64,000 bases of DNA. Source: Anaerocolumna sp. AGMB13025 (GTDB lineage: Bacteria > Bacillota > Clostridia > Lachnospirales > Lachnospiraceae). Position 1 is the first letter of the stretch, and the number at the start of each line of letters is the position of its first letter. The DNA lies in the NCBI RefSeq assembly GCF_029689925.1, contig NZ_CP121445.1:4138501-4202500 (forward strand), read 5' to 3'. The translations under genes and the position numbers were made by a program. Positions 34,019-42,923 of the stretch are shown piece after piece. Below the pieces are notes generated by a model that had not been told where the DNA came from, made no database searches, and saw only the letters and a list, made by a program, of their open reading frames with translations.

Positions 34019-34480
34019 CTGTTTTTACCTCCTCCATGATTTCAATTAATTGTTCGATGGGCAGCTTTCGTAAAAATTCCAGGCTTACATTTAACCTGGA
34101 CATGGCCAGTCTGGTACAGGCCTTACTTAACAATTTACCAGTACCATAATTTACGCCCTTGTGTAGAAAAAACTATAAACTTCCCTTTTTATCTTCATGG
34201 CTTCTTTTGCCGGAAGCTTACCAAAGAATTCTAATGGTTTATCGCTTGCGATGTGGGCCAGGATCATGCTGTAAAGAATGGTTGTCTCAGGATTAATCGA
34301 GGTGCCGCCAGTCCGTAAATACAGCGTTTCAGCCTGTAACAAGTCATCCGTTGTTAAATTATCCAAGCCAGATAAATCGATTTCCTTATAATCTGTGCAC
34401 TCAAATGTATAGGGTACTTTGAATTTAATTACTCTTACCTTCGTTAACTCTTCTGTTACTTTTACTTCGTTTTCATTCAT
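34002..34480 (-). CDS. Tail assembly chaperone, -1 frameshift product
   Basis: The chaperone frame (34480 leftward) meets the heptamer T TTT TTC at 34172-34166. After a -1 slip, the new frame stays open for 54 codons (LHKGVNYGTGKLL onward) to a TGA at 34002-34004, giving a protein of about 159 residues. This is the gpG/gpGT (lambda) or E/E+E' (P2) arrangement: the long form recruits tail-tube subunits to the tape measure. The extension has no start codon or ribosome site of its own, and it ends inside the tape-measure gene. Confidence 0.82.
34151..34480 (-). CDS. Tail assembly chaperone, short form
   Basis: A 109-residue protein with the chaperone pattern: a short beta-rich N-terminus (VKVTEELTKVRVIKFKVPYTF), then helices with DLSGLDNLTTDDLLQAE and a C-terminal KIKREVYSFFYTRA. 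It coats the tape-measure protein before the tube is built. Position between tail tube and tape measure is diagnostic. It begins at the stop of the tube gene. Confidence 0.85.
   Translation of the reverse strand: MNENEVKVTEELTKVRVIKFKVPYTFECTDYKEIDLSGLDNLTTDDLLQAETLYLRTGGTSINPETTILYSMILAHIASDKPLEFFGKLPAKEAMKIKREVYSFFYTRA
34166..34172 (-). other. Slippery heptamer for -1 frameshifting
   Basis: T TTT TTC read on the minus strand, in register with the chaperone frame (codons AGT TTT TTC), four codons plus stop from the end of the short form. It is a classical X XXY YYZ slip site. Confidence 0.8.
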
Positions 34481-34992
34481 TATAAATTTGCCCTCACTTT
34501 CGCTAACATGTCTTCTCCGTTAATTACGTAGATATTATTAAATTTGTCGTATTCCAGGCACACGACATTGCCGATCACAATTTTTATATAGGTTATTTCT
34601 TTGGTGATATCCGAATTCATTAGTTTCGCCTTTTCCAATGAACCTAAATTATACTCAGTCGTAATACCTCTTATCGTTACCACCATGCCGATCGTACCCA
34701 GTTTACTTGTTTCAGCCTCCTTGGTCTGAATACTGGCACGTAAAACAATATCGTCTCCACCTTTTACCATGGCAAAATATCCATCTTGTTCAATCATCGT
34801 AAAAGGTATTTTAATCTTCTGGGACGCAACATGTCCAAGAACCGGTGCGTCATATTCTCCTGGCATACCTGCTAATGATATGGAATTGGTTATGTATTGG
34901 AAGCCTGGTAATTCTACCGCTCCTGTAATTCCTATGATTCTGTTTGTCCCATTGTATACGTTGTAACTATGTACTGCCTCAGGTATTATCAT
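34480..34992 (-). CDS. Phage major tail tube protein
   Basis: A 170-residue protein of the P2 FII tail-tube family: NRIIGITGAVELPGFQYITN near the start, AGMPGEYDAPVLGH, and a later TKEITYIKIVIGN. It polymerises into the inner tube of the contractile tail. It follows the sheath gene directly, the normal order. Confidence 0.88.
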   Translation of the reverse strand: MIIPEAVHSYNVYNGTNRIIGITGAVELPGFQYITNSISLAGMPGEYDAPVLGHVASQKIKIPFTMIEQDGYFAMVKGGDDIVLRASIQTKEAETSKLGTIGMVVTIRGITTEYNLGSLEKAKLMNSDITKEITYIKIVIGNVVCLEYDKFNNIYVINGEDMLAKVRANL

Positions 34993-34994
34993 TG

Positions 34995-36449
34995 TTATTC
35001 ACCTCCTAGTGCCGCGCTGTTAAGCGTCGGATCAAATTCTGTTACAGTTTCTATTGCTTTAGCCGGTGTAAACGGTGACAGTTTTCTTCTAAAAATAATA
35101 TATCCATCTAAAATCTGCTCCGCTGGATTCTCAGCTTTATCAAAACTTAAACTGCCGCCGGCAATTTTACCTTCGGAAGCAAGCGTAGCTAACATAAGGT
35201 TTTCCGAATTCACAATTGCTTCGATGAGTTTATAATCAGTTGGGTTATCCACGCGATCGAAGAAATTTAACTTAAACGTGTTATCCTGGTAGTTAAAAAC
35301 ACGCCTGCATACAATAAAACGGTCTTTAACATCAGTATTAGCCGGATAACACCCCATCTCATTCCCCCAGCTTCTCCACCCATTCAGGTTGAGGGCTGTC
35401 ATAATTCCAGCAGCATTGATTTCATTCGCCTCAGTTATATCGAAATAGATCTCTTCGCCCCCTTCAAGGCAGGTACCATCAATGTAGATTAACTTATTAG
35501 AGGGTGATGTATAAGGACCTCCGTTTAGGCTGTCAGTACTTGCTATCACACAATCTATAATGGCAGAATAAAACATCTCATACCCATTTTTTATTACTTT
35601 GGGATAGCATGGTATATTAAATTTATCATCATATCCATTGCTTACTTTGTACTCTAATAATTCATCTATAGATGCAATTGCCTCGGTGTCTAAATCGGTT
35701 ATAGATATTGCATTATATAACCCATTAATTAGTTTTGCCTTGGCATTTAACATGGCTGCTACCGTGGGGATATGTGACCACCCCGGTGCAAGCAATTGAC
35801 AGGGAACTAGCCCCAGAGTGGGTTGTACCATATTTACGCATTCAATACCGTTTCTTTTCCTTGTTTCAGTATCATACCCACCGATGATATCATTATTCGT
35901 TATCATGGTAGGATCAATCATGGTATAGCCTATTTTTAAATTTGCTGTACTTCCCATTGCTCCATCCGGAATAACTGCTAAAGAAACTGTTCCGTCATCA
36001 GTAAATGAAGCTACATAATCTTCTCCTGCTGCATAAGTGGTTGTTCCGTCCGTGGATTGAACCTTAATTTTATCTAACAAAACTCCCTGAACATCAATTG
36101 ATATTTTACCGTTGGCAACCGTAAAGTTTACAGGCTCGATATCTTTCTTATGTATTGCAGGATTAAGGACATTAATCACAACTAAAGGTGCCTTTTTAAA
36201 TAGTAAGAATCTTGCATAGATGCTCTGGCAGATTGTATAATTCTTAAAATCATAAGAAAATCCAATCTTTTCGGCAGCTTCATTGAAATTAGATAACAGA
36301 ATTGGTACATTAACCGCACCATATGGGTTACGTAATAAATTAACCGGTGCTGTACCAATTACAACGCCAATTGCACTGGTAATCGGTGTTGGCTTCGCTA
36401 TCTGTGTAGCGACTTCGCTTGATATAATGCCATGTTCATAATTAGACAT
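34995..36449 (-). CDS. Phage tail sheath protein
   Basis: A 484-residue contractile sheath protein: NEHGI-like start (NYEHGIISSEVATQIAKPTPITSA), the central LAPGWSHIPTVAAMLNAKA segment and the C-terminal WRSWGNEMGCYPANTDVKDRFIVCRR, all typical of P2 FI-type sheaths. It identifies the phage as a myovirus. It has its own ribosome site and pairs with the tube gene downstream. Confidence 0.93.
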   Translation of the reverse strand: MSNYEHGIISSEVATQIAKPTPITSAIGVVIGTAPVNLLRNPYGAVNVPILLSNFNEAAEKIGFSYDFKNYTICQSIYARFLLFKKAPLVVINVLNPAIHKKDIEPVNFTVANGKISIDVQGVLLDKIKVQSTDGTTTYAAGEDYVASFTDDGTVSLAVIPDGAMGSTANLKIGYTMIDPTMITNNDIIGGYDTETRKRNGIECVNMVQPTLGLVPCQLLAPGWSHIPTVAAMLNAKAKLINGLYNAISITDLDTEAIASIDELLEYKVSNGYDDKFNIPCYPKVIKNGYEMFYSAIIDCVIASTDSLNGGPYTSPSNKLIYIDGTCLEGGEEIYFDITEANEINAAGIMTALNLNGWRSWGNEMGCYPANTDVKDRFIVCRRVFNYQDNTFKLNFFDRVDNPTDYKLIEAIVNSENLMLATLASEGKIAGGSLSFDKAENPAEQILDGYIIFRRKLSPFTPAKAIETVTEFDPTLNSAALGGE

Positions 36450-36451
36450 GT

Positions 36452-36823
36452 TTAATCTCCTTCCTGGATCCTGATAAAAGAGAGGTTTTCAATCGTTCCT
36501 TTTGTATGAATATTTCTCTTAGTGTCAATAAATTTCTCAACCGGAACGATTAACCTCTTAACATCTTTATTTTCTTGAGAATACTCATTCAGTTTCTTGG
36601 GAAGCCCATTGTTGAAATGAGCATACTGAGTGGCAATCCCTTTAATGGTCGGTCCACAATAAACCAGTATCCCGGCATTCGCTTTATGGACCGACTTCTT
36701 TTGACTTTCTGCTTTTGAAGCTTTAGTAGCAGCTTCTTCTTTTCCGGCAAAAACGTCCTCTGTAACAGTTACGTCTAACTTCTCTGTCTCAGTTGTAGCC
36801 GTTAATTTTTTCATTCTTTCCAT
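36452..36823 (-). CDS. Small phage protein upstream of the sheath
   Basis: A 123-residue protein, lysine- and glutamate-rich at its N-terminus, with a folded-looking C-terminal half (AGILVYCGPTIKGIATQYAHFNNGLP and VPVEKFIDTKRNIHTKG). Genes in this slot of P2/lambda-hybrid phages encode tail-completion or unknown proteins. Function not assigned. Its ATG overlaps the stop of the previous gene (TAATG). Confidence 0.7.
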   Translation of the reverse strand: MERMKKLTATTETEKLDVTVTEDVFAGKEEAATKASKAESQKKSVHKANAGILVYCGPTIKGIATQYAHFNNGLPKKLNEYSQENKDVKRLIVPVEKFIDTKRNIHTKGTIENLSFIRIQEGD

Positions 36824-37287
36824 TAGATGAACTCATCCTCCTTCTGTTTCATCGTTCTTAATTTCCAATTCGTTTCAGCTCCACCTTTAAACTTGGGAAA
36901 TGTATCTTCATCCTGTAGTACCCATTTGAAAGGATAATCAATTTCATACCGCTCATCTATGATTCTTTTATAAAATAGATGCTCATAAATAGTAGTGATA
37001 ATATTAACTACTTCCATATCACCTTGGGCATTTTCATTCGAATCATAAACCCCAATTACCAGGTATATCTGCACATTATGTACTTCATCATTTGGGATTT
37101 CCCCTTCTTCCAGACATACCAGAATATATGGAAATGGCGGTTTGTCATCCTCTTTTTTTCGGTAAGGCAGGTGCTGAGAGAATACATTAATATCAACAAA
37201 TTCATTCTTTGAATTGTAAAGTTTATAACCTTTAAAAAGTTCTTTCAGTTCTTTCACCAGCGCCTGTTGTAAGAAAAATGGTATCAT
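36823..37287 (-). CDS. Phage tail terminator-like protein
   Basis: A 154-residue protein. Features such as PFPYILVCLEEGEIPNDEV, VQIYLVIGVYD and EIDYPFKWVLQDEDTFPKF fit the Mu gp37 / lambda gpU-type tail terminator proteins that cap the tail and join it to the head. The position between the minor tail Z-like gene and the sheath supports this. GGAGG lies 8 nt before the ATG. Confidence 0.7.
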   Translation of the reverse strand: MIPFFLQQALVKELKELFKGYKLYNSKNEFVDINVFSQHLPYRKKEDDKPPFPYILVCLEEGEIPNDEVHNVQIYLVIGVYDSNENAQGDMEVVNIITTIYEHLFYKRIIDERYEIDYPFKWVLQDEDTFPKFKGGAETNWKLRTMKQKEDEFI

Positions 37288-37892
37288 CTTTGAAGCCTCC
37301 CTAACTCATATTCAATCTCATGCTCCACTCTTTGCCGCAGATTCTGCATTGACCTGTTTTTAATCTCTGAATAAATAGTTTCATTTTTAATCATCTGCGG
37401 AACCGAAAGGGATAGTCTTAGCCAATTTCTTATATTGTTATTTTCCTCTCTCGTTGCATTTTCCGGACGCTGCAACATCTGACCTTTTGCATAAAACATT
37501 CTCTTTATTCCTATAAAAGAACTATTCCTTAACACTCTGGCTTCATAAATAGCAGGACTATATTTCCCATTCTTTAATTTCTTTCTTATCTTCATTGGAG
37601 TAACTGCCTTAGCCCTGCCATCACCAAAGTTAGTTAAAGCAATGGGAGTTCCTTTTGATTTAATAAAAGCGGTTGGATTTTTACTCGTAGCTTTTATTGT
37701 TGTAAGTGATTCCTTAACTGTTTTTTGATTAATCAGATAACGGAGGTTTACCTGTTTTGCTATATCGGTTTTGGTGCTGTTTAAGGTACGGTTAATAGCC
37801 CTATACCGTACTACATGCGCTCTTTTAGAAAACTGACCAAGTCTGGCTTTGATATCAGCAATATCAGGAGCATCTATATTAATTTCGATCAA
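37284..37892 (-). CDS. Prophage minor tail protein Z-like
   Basis: A 202-residue basic protein. RYRAINRTLNSTKTDIAKQV and LRYLINQKTVKESLTTIKATS followed by SKGTPIALTNFG are characteristic of the lambda gpZ / prophage minor tail Z family, which acts at the head-tail connector. Its TTG start overlaps the stop of the preceding gene. Confidence 0.85.
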   Translation of the reverse strand: MIEINIDAPDIADIKARLGQFSKRAHVVRYRAINRTLNSTKTDIAKQVNLRYLINQKTVKESLTTIKATSKNPTAFIKSKGTPIALTNFGDGRAKAVTPMKIRKKLKNGKYSPAIYEARVLRNSSFIGIKRMFYAKGQMLQRPENATREENNNIRNWLRLSLSVPQMIKNETIYSEIKNRSMQNLRQRVEHEIEYELGRLQR

Positions 37893-38209
37893 TCTTCATA
37901 CCGTCCTAAAATGATTTTAATTACATCATCATTGCCAGACGCACCAATTACCTGATAAGTTTCATCATCTACTTCAATCAAAGAATTCAAAGCAGGTTTA
38001 CCTCCGATATCACTTTTCTTAACGTAGAAAAGCAGAACAGACTTATATATTCCATCATAATCAGTATCATGGGTTTTCTTAAGCTCTTCCAGGGCATCCT
38101 CATCAATTATAATGGCCATCTCTGTTCCATCTATCCTATGTATCTCTGCAAACTCAGCCAGGTTAAAGAATACTTTTAGATCATCATTTAACATTTCTTT
38201 GAACGTCAT
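37889..38209 (-). CDS. Phage head-tail joining protein, lambda FII-like
   Basis: A 106-residue protein with FFNLAEFAEIHRIDG, then a VDDETYQVIGASGNDDVIKIIL C-terminus, matching the head-tail attachment family in length and layout. It completes the head before tail joining. AGGAG precedes the ATG; it overlaps the Z-like gene by 4 bp. Confidence 0.75.
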   Translation of the reverse strand: MTFKEMLNDDLKVFFNLAEFAEIHRIDGTEMAIIIDEDALEELKKTHDTDYDGIYKSVLLFYVKKSDIGGKPALNSLIEVDDETYQVIGASGNDDVIKIILGRYED

Positions 38210-38217
38210 GAGTTCTC

Positions 38218-38553
38218 CTATTCTGCTGAGTTTTCGATTTCCTCAGTATAATTTAAGGCAGCCTTAACCAGATCTTCTTTTGACTGATCAGCTGTAAGTC
38301 CATTCAGTCCTATGCTCTTTGCATATTCTACGATTTTGGGCTTGGTAAGTTTATTAAGTTCCTTTTCAGACAGAAATTCAGCCGGTTCTCCGTTACCAAA
38401 TATGGGATCATCTGAATCTTCATACTCCTCAGCACCTTCCACCGCTTTTAATCTCATTAATCTTTTCATATCTTTGTCTGAAAATTCAGAGCCCAGCTTT
38501 TCGCCGGGCTTATAAGTTTTTACGTGAGATGTAATTTTTACTAATGCTATCAT
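38218..38553 (-). CDS. Phage head-region protein with a HeH/SAP-like helix motif
   Basis: About 111 residues: an N-terminal beta segment (ALVKITSHVKTYKPGEKL), an acidic linker with DSDDPIFGNGEP, and a C-terminal helix-extended loop-helix motif (LTKPKIVEYAKSIGLNGL...SKEDLVKAAL) like the HeH/LEM or Rho N-terminal families. Such proteins follow the capsid gene in many Firmicute phages; function unknown. ATG at 38553 is chosen because GGAGG lies 7 nt upstream; the ATG at 38559 almost touches it. Confidence 0.7.
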   Translation of the reverse strand: MIALVKITSHVKTYKPGEKLGSEFSDKDMKRLMRLKAVEGAEEYEDSDDPIFGNGEPAEFLSEKELNKLTKPKIVEYAKSIGLNGLTADQSKEDLVKAALNYTEEIENSAE

Positions 38554-38564
38554 AGTCATTCCTC

Positions 38565-39590
38565 CTACAGTACAGTAAGGACATACCAACTGTCCACATC
38601 ATAGGGTCTTGGAACAGGTCGGGAGGTCATCCTTAACTTCTTAACTTCATTTTCGTTATCGGGCCACATTTTTGGTACAACCTCTGCTTCATAGGTAATG
38701 AATTTACCTTCTTCCATCTGCGTAACTGCTCCATATTCAAAGGAACCGATTCCTTTTGAACTTGCTATAATAACAGTTCCTTCCGGGATTATTGGCTGTT
38801 CATCTCCATCATCGTCAAGGTACCACTCATCATAGGTATAAATCTCACAGCCAATTTCTGAAATTTTCCCAATAAAGGTTAACGCCGGATCAATAATTAA
38901 CGGCTCAATCACCACATTCTTAAGGTTCCTGATATCCATGGCTTCTCTTACTTTTGGATGTTTCATAAATGCTTTTGCAGCATCTGCTGCCATGATTATG
39001 ATATCAGGGGATATACCTGTTTTCTGAATGATGTATCTTCTTTTTTCAGACAATAAATCAATTGGCTCAGAGGATTCCTTATCCCAGGTTTCCTCTCCGG
39101 CCAGAATTTCCTTATTGGTAAAGTTATAATCGACCTGTACGTCCAAGCCTTCTTCTTCATCAACTACACGAAAATTACCAGACAAAAGAACTTCCCTGGC
39201 TTCCCATTCCTTACGTCTTTCAATCGCTTCCTGAAGGTCTGTCATGTCCTGTGCCAATAACTCATCTTCCCTTTCCTCAGGAGTTCTTCTGGTATAGACA
39301 TTCTCACCAATACTTCTTTTTGTAATGTCATCTACCGTAATGGCTCTCTCTGGGGCGATTTTGGGCGTTTTGATGGTATTCGTTTTGAATCCATCTCTAA
39401 CCATTACTTTCCCGCCTTTTCTCGGAGAAACAAACGGGGCCATTTTCCTTTTACCCTTTTTTACATCAATTTCAATTGTCTCAGCTACATGTGTATTGCT
39501 TCCTGGGAAAAAAGTACGTGATAAAAATGTACGTACCGGCGGTGTCTGTTCCAATGCATCAAGCATCTCTCTCGTTGTATAATCTGGCAT
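38565..39590 (-). CDS. Major capsid protein, lambda gpE-like
   Basis: A 341-residue shell protein of the Phage_cap_E family: RTFLSRTFFPGSNTHVAETI near the N-terminus, PFVSPRKGGKVM, ARPERAI-like IAPERAITVDDI, and the C-terminal RPVPRPYDVDSWYVLTVL. It forms the icosahedral head together with the decoration protein encoded upstream. AGGAGG precedes the ATG. Confidence 0.93.
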   Translation of the reverse strand: MPDYTTREMLDALEQTPPVRTFLSRTFFPGSNTHVAETIEIDVKKGKRKMAPFVSPRKGGKVMVRDGFKTNTIKTPKIAPERAITVDDITKRSIGENVYTRRTPEEREDELLAQDMTDLQEAIERRKEWEAREVLLSGNFRVVDEEEGLDVQVDYNFTNKEILAGEETWDKESSEPIDLLSEKRRYIIQKTGISPDIIIMAADAAKAFMKHPKVREAMDIRNLKNVVIEPLIIDPALTFIGKISEIGCEIYTYDEWYLDDDGDEQPIIPEGTVIIASSKGIGSFEYGAVTQMEEGKFITYEAEVVPKMWPDNENEVKKLRMTSRPVPRPYDVDSWYVLTVL

Positions 39591-39605
39591 CTCTAATACC
39601 TCCTG

Positions 39606-39989
39606 TTAAATTGTATTTTCTAAAAAGATTCCGAGCTTTCTTAACTCAGCTTCGTAATCAGTAATGTTAACTGCTGCATCTGCGTAAAGAGCATTTTTAT
39701 TAAATACTCCGGTAACATACTGGGTAACAATTATAGGTTCCGTTGCGGATGCATCACCCGTATACGTATCATCCGTAAGAATACCGGTTACACCTACGGC
39801 AGCTTCGGCTACATCTTTACCTGTTATGTAAAACAAATTATCATCAGCCTGTCCAATCAGCGTCCCTCGCTTTAAAAAACCTTGCTTTGGTGCAAGCTTA
39901 GCGCCTTTTACTATCAGCCCAACTTGAGCTGATGCAATAAGGGAATCCGGTGTGAATTCACCCTCATTCTTAAACAATACTTCACCCAT
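39606..39989 (-). CDS. Head decoration protein, lambda gpD-like
   Basis: A 127-residue protein with IASAQVGLIVKGAKLAPKQG...KRGTLIG and VTGILTDDTYTGDA, the pattern of lambda gpD trimers that stabilise the expanded capsid. It lies between protease and capsid genes as in lambda-type heads. The start overlaps the protease stop (TAATG). Confidence 0.87.
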   Translation of the reverse strand: MGEVLFKNEGEFTPDSLIASAQVGLIVKGAKLAPKQGFLKRGTLIGQADDNLFYITGKDVAEAAVGVTGILTDDTYTGDASATEPIIVTQYVTGVFNKNALYADAAVNITDYEAELRKLGIFLENTI

Positions 39990-41104
39990 TAGTTCTTCCT
40001 CCTTTTGTCTTTTATAAGAAAACCGGTTAGATTATTAACCTTGGTCTTTTTCTTATCTTCTTCTGTTGCAGGCGGAGCATCTGCTCCAATAGCGGCTGTA
40101 CCGGATCCGTTCAGATCATCTTTCATTCCATTAAAGAACTGCTGCCCTGCAGAAGAATTTGCCACCATCACCTGATAAGCTAAATCTTTCGATGAAATAG
40201 GCTCTGTATATTTAGCCTTATTAAGCATATCTTCCGAAACGCCTCCTGATAACTTGTCGATTTCCTGTAACCTGGTTCTTTCTTCTGTCACAGCCTTACT
40301 CATGGCATCTGTAATAATCAGATTCACATAATCCGGATATGCCTGTTTTAAATCATCTACACTTTTAATCTCCATTTCTTCACTAATTCCTTTCTTGTTA
40401 TTTTTATTTATAAAATCCGCAGGAGCGGTTTTATCCAGTAAATTAGTAGGAAAATTCTTATACTCCTTTTTATTACATACCGTGACTTGTTTTGTGGTGA
40501 TATTATTTACAAAGACAGCCCCCTTTTTCATCTCAAAAGAGATATCTTGAAAAAGAAGTTCATCCACATATCCTGACTCTACGGCCTCTTTTCCAGTCAT
40601 CCATGTTTCCTCATCCATTAAAGTGGTGAGTTCTTCCTCTGTTTTGTCATATTTTGTTTTGTAGGATTCAATAATAGATTGTTTTACTGTTCGGTTCATT
40701 TCAGCAAATTTTTCTAGCTCATCACTGTTATAGTATCCATAGAGTCCAACTGAATTGTTGTGATACATAATCAGGGCATTCGGTGCGCTTTTAATAACAT
40801 CAGCAGCTGCTGCCACAATGGTTGCTGCACTTGCGCAGATACCTTCAATGTGAGCTATGATCTTAGCTGTATTCATCTTTAAATTAGTAAAAATGGCATG
40901 TGCCGCGAATACATCACCGCCTCCGCTGTTAATATGTACCGTTATCATATCAACCGACCCCAAGTTGTTTAGTTCAGTAACAAACTGTTTATAGGTTACA
41001 TAATCTTCACTAAACCATGGTTCCTCTGACATTATTTCTCCATAAAGATTTAAGTCAGCAGTATTATCATTATTGGTTATAAAATTCCAAAACTTATTCG
41101 GCAT
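39989..41104 (-). CDS. ClpP-like prohead protease with scaffold tail
   Basis: About 371 residues. The N-terminal 190 are an S49/ClpP-type serine protease: VHINSGGGDVFAAHAIF (oxyanion region), catalytic serine in GICASAATIVAAAA, histidine in LIMYHNNSVG. The rest is a helical scaffold ending in a linker and a basic tail (KDKRRKN), as in lambda gpC/Nu3, where scaffold and protease share one gene. It directs prohead assembly and maturation. ATG at 41104 with GGAG 6 nt upstream is preferred over the GTG at 41116. Confidence 0.9.
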   Translation of the reverse strand: MPNKFWNFITNNDNTADLNLYGEIMSEEPWFSEDYVTYKQFVTELNNLGSVDMITVHINSGGGDVFAAHAIFTNLKMNTAKIIAHIEGICASAATIVAAAADVIKSAPNALIMYHNNSVGLYGYYNSDELEKFAEMNRTVKQSIIESYKTKYDKTEEELTTLMDEETWMTGKEAVESGYVDELLFQDISFEMKKGAVFVNNITTKQVTVCNKKEYKNFPTNLLDKTAPADFINKNNKKGISEEMEIKSVDDLKQAYPDYVNLIITDAMSKAVTEERTRLQEIDKLSGGVSEDMLNKAKYTEPISSKDLAYQVMVANSSAGQQFFNGMKDDLNGSGTAAIGADAPPATEEDKKKTKVNNLTGFLIKDKRRKN

Positions 41105-42671
41105 TGTTATCTCCACTTCCTTTCACTTGTATTTGCTGCATTTTCTTCTTTTCTTTGATTAACTGAGCTACATTTCTATCAAAGTCGGTACCCGTAAGTT
41201 CCATAGCCTCACGTTCTCCGGTTGATACACATAATTCAATTCTTTTTTCAGCCGCATTTATTTCTTTGACTGGATCAATCATGCCAGGAGATGGTCCGTT
41301 CCATTCACAGCCACACCAAGCTTTTTTAATTGCTGGGTCTAAGAAAAATCCAGGAGCCTTTATCCTGCCCGAGGCCACTGCTTCTGTAAGCCAAATTTCA
41401 TATACCGGCTGGCAAAAATCTTTAACCAGCCAGGTGCGTTTCATCCGGAACGCTTTCCAGGCTTCAAGGAGACCGGCACGGGCAGCACTGTAACTGCTAT
41501 TAAACCGAAGTGATAATACCTCTTCTGGAATATCCAAGGCAGCGCCTATAAACTTAGCCATAGACGTAACAAAAGCATCAAAATTCTGACTTGGTCTTCT
41601 ACTGTCAGCTATTTCAATGCTTTCATTTTCACCTAATACATTTATGGTGCCTGGACCCAATTTATAATCACCGGCCGATACCGAAACATTACCGCCATCA
41701 TCCTCAATGCCTCCAAAAGGCATGTCCCCCTTGTTACTATCCGTTTTTATAAATACAGTAAAAAATCCATTAATAACAGCTGCCATTAACTCTGCTTCTG
41801 AGTAACGGGTCAATTGCTTTAAGCTTTCAATAACCGGTGCCAGATATGGGACCCCTCGGTACTGATCTGCTCTTTCCGTTTCAAAAATCATTAAAACATT
41901 TGGACTTCCTGTTTTCTCTCCAAAAGCCTTAACTCTGTACCACTTTTTTTCAACCTGTAATCTTGTCGAAGGATATGTGGTGCAGATATGATAAGCAACA
42001 ACAGCCCCCTTATTATCAATTTCAACGCCATTATAAATCCGGTTACCATTCTCAGCTTTTATATTCATATTAACAGAGGTACCATTTGAATTGGGGGAGC
42101 AAATTCTGTCCGACTCAACCATATGTATTCTCAGTCCATACGGCAGAAATGAGGTGGGTTTATCGTATTCCAGTAATCCGCATGCATCTCCATTGGATAG
42201 AGCAGAAATTAATGCAATCTGCTGCAGGTCATAAAAATCATGGACTTTTGTTGTATCACAGTATTTCGATTCAGCCCATAACGAAAACTCTAACTCTGTT
42301 TTCTTTTTCCATTCATCTGCTGCCTCTGAAGTAAGATTCAGCCTTTCAAATTCAATGGAAGGTTTCGGCCGGAGTCCGGAACCTACAACATTAATTACAT
42401 TTCTCCTTATGGCAGATTTCGCTATGGGGGCAGTCATAATTAAGCTTCTTGATCTTTTACGAAGTAATGGAAGGTTGAGGTCAATGTCTTCTTGTGGTGT
42501 CCTGCTGTCTGCATTCCATCCCTTTAGAGAATTTTTTCTTCTGGATGCTCCACCCTCATCGTATCCGCTATTTTTAAAACTACGGACAATGTCAAGTTTA
42601 TACCTGTCATTATGTCTTTTCAGTGCGGCACCAGGACTTATATATTCAACCGCTTTATCAATTATATTCAC
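41094..42671 (-). CDS. Phage portal protein, lambda gpB family
   Basis: A 525-residue portal: RKNSLKGWNADSRTPQEDI and the AKSAIRRNVINVVGSGLRPKP segment near the N-terminus, HMVESDRICSPNS in the middle, then DIPEEVLSLRFNSSYSAARAGLLEAWK, all hallmarks of the lambda portal family. It forms the dodecameric DNA gate. GTG start with AGGTGA upstream. Confidence 0.93.
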   Translation of the reverse strand: MNIIDKAVEYISPGAALKRHNDRYKLDIVRSFKNSGYDEGGASRRKNSLKGWNADSRTPQEDIDLNLPLLRKRSRSLIMTAPIAKSAIRRNVINVVGSGLRPKPSIEFERLNLTSEAADEWKKKTELEFSLWAESKYCDTTKVHDFYDLQQIALISALSNGDACGLLEYDKPTSFLPYGLRIHMVESDRICSPNSNGTSVNMNIKAENGNRIYNGVEIDNKGAVVAYHICTTYPSTRLQVEKKWYRVKAFGEKTGSPNVLMIFETERADQYRGVPYLAPVIESLKQLTRYSEAELMAAVINGFFTVFIKTDSNKGDMPFGGIEDDGGNVSVSAGDYKLGPGTINVLGENESIEIADSRRPSQNFDAFVTSMAKFIGAALDIPEEVLSLRFNSSYSAARAGLLEAWKAFRMKRTWLVKDFCQPVYEIWLTEAVASGRIKAPGFFLDPAIKKAWCGCEWNGPSPGMIDPVKEINAAEKRIELCVSTGEREAMELTGTDFDRNVAQLIKEKKKMQQIQVKGSGDNNAE

Positions 42672-42684
42672 GCTTTCACCTGCC

Positions 42685-42915
42685 TTATAAATCTATTGGA
42701 ACCACTCGCACCATCTTGTTTTTACCACCGGCTTCCAATCTGGCTATTTCATTCTGAAGCTCCTTAATTTTGCTTTGCACATCTTCTAAGTCAGCCCTTC
42801 TAAACCTTTTAGAACCCATCCAATATTCCTGATTTATAAGGATAGTTTCTTCCGCTTTTAGATATGCAGTTAATCTGTCTTTAGCTATGGACAGCTGTTC
42901 TTCTCTGTTTGCCAT
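42685..42915 (-). CDS. gpW-like head-tail connector protein
   Basis: A 76-residue helical protein (QLSIAKDRLTAYLKAEETIL, then YWMGSKRFRRADLEDVQSKIKEL) in the slot between terminase and portal occupied by gpW in lambda-like heads. Length and composition agree with the gpW/DUF6148 group. GGAGGG precedes the ATG. Confidence 0.8.
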   Translation of the reverse strand: MANREEQLSIAKDRLTAYLKAEETILINQEYWMGSKRFRRADLEDVQSKIKELQNEIARLEAGGKNKMVRVVPIDL

Positions 42916-42923
42916 ATTCCCTC

